Assembly: GCA_018813375.1 (NCBI GenBank)
Contig: JAHJBU010000096.1
Span: 1 to 22,273 of the forward strand
From: Patescibacteria group bacterium
Lineage (GTDB): Bacteria > Patescibacteriota > Microgenomatia > UBA1400 > PJMF01
Direction of reading: 5' to 3'
Length of the DNA stretch: 22,273 bases
The translations under genes and the position numbers were made by a program. Under the pieces are notes generated by a model. The model was given only the letters and a program-made list of their open reading frames with translations, searched no databases and was not told the origin of the DNA. Of the stretch, positions 21,961 to 22,273 are shown piece after piece. The first letter of the stretch is position 1; every line of letters starts with the position of its first letter.

Positions 21961-22273
21961 ATCACTTAAGGGGGGGGTGATTTCACCTGTGAGTTTGTTT
22001 TTAAAACATCCGAATGTTTACAGAACTGGGTAAGCCAGGAAAGATAATTAAACTCTTAGTAAGACCGTTGAGCGAACGTCAATCCACTGGTATGAAACTA
22101 CAAATAAACCTTAAGATAGTAAGCTCCCGAGGTGGAGAAGGTGCCACCGTGTCGAAACTAGAGATTAATTATCTTTTATTTATTAGTAACAACGCTTCAT
22201 TGTATCTAACTAATGAATATAATGTGCTTAGTGATTGACACTAATATTTTAAGCCTGGGCAGTATTTATATCC
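21961..22273 (+). ncRNA. Candidate large structured RNA, continuing past the window
   Basis: Consecutive helices fill this 313-base stretch. They are GGTG/CACC (21976-21987), AAACAT/ATGTTT with loop CCGA (22004-22019), CTGG/CCAG (22026-22038), and a long-range helix of 19 pairs, 22040-22060 with 22157-22176, with one A.A mismatch and one bulge. Inside it lie CGTT/AACG extended by GA/TC (22063-22080) and GGTGG/CCACC (22131-22148). Beyond it come a 10-pair hairpin 22178-22187 with 22209-22218 (capped by ACAA/TTGT) and TTAGTG/CACTAA (22228-22244). One pair is U.G only in a plus-strand RNA. It does not match rRNA, tRNA, tmRNA, SRP or RNase P as I know them. The 5' part of a group II intron is one possibility. 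Confidence 0.45.

Noticed and set aside
22140..22148. T-box-like GGTGGCACC on the minus strand
   Set aside because: The 9-base core fits, but there is no specifier stem upstream, no following terminator, and pnp is not a T-box target; it is one arm of the GGTGG/CCACC hairpin.
22014..22238. 74-residue open frame on the plus strand
   Set aside because: It has no ribosome site, begins inside a stem and runs across most of the predicted helices; the RNA structure explains the sequence better.

Overview
The window looks like a chromosomal stretch of an AT-rich bacterium of the Candidate Phyla Radiation (Patescibacteria). This rests on the compact single-strand gene strings with 4-base ATGA overlaps, frequent weak or missing Shine-Dalgarno sites, trimmed versions of standard proteins (a Lon ATPase without protease, a 160-residue SufD) and RNase J beside FtsK. 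Several genes end in TGA, so UGA is a stop and the recoded Gracilibacteria/Absconditabacteria are unlikely. The exact lineage cannot be fixed from sequence alone.

Layout. The left edge (2-664, + strand) holds the end of a guanylate-kinase-like gene. From 717 to 8434 a seven-gene string runs on the minus strand, read from right to left: rpiB, a ribulose-phosphate-epimerase-like gene, a LOG-family gene, a PfkB sugar kinase, a Lon-like AAA+ ATPase, RNase J and FtsK. A promoter with a leader hairpin sits in front of rpiB. Next come two separately promoted minus-strand genes: a 72-residue orphan (8640-8858) and a single-span membrane protein (8954-9469). The following minus-strand group is a DUF84/YjjX-type NTPase, a ferredoxin reductase and a three-cysteine ferredoxin. 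The only complete plus-strand gene is a possible nuclease of the PBECR type (11303-11773), followed by a hairpin-rich 3' region.

From 16938 down to 11941 lies a complete Fe-S cluster assembly operon, sufC-sufB-sufD-sufS-sufU, interrupted between sufD and sufS by a toxin-antitoxin pair with its own promoter. Upstream of sufC is a perfect 4 x 10-bp tandem array and two palindromes. Further right, pnp, a LacD-like aldolase, a Mn-type superoxide dismutase and a DEDDy exonuclease form another minus-strand string, with a possible 68-residue gene beyond.

The last 310 bases hold no convincing gene but many consecutive hairpins and a 19-bp long-range helix. I read this as a large structured RNA that continues past the window edge.

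Functional picture: sugar-phosphate interconversion (RpiB, epimerase, PfkB kinase, aldolase), RNA turnover (RNase J, PNPase, exonuclease), Fe-S supply (Suf) for a small ferredoxin/reductase pair, and oxygen defence (SOD). The most unusual elements are the structured RNA, the repeat-driven suf promoter, the toxin-antitoxin insertion, and three enzymes whose expected active parts are changed (Lon without protease, epimerase without a metal-binding His, aldolase without its Schiff-base Lys).
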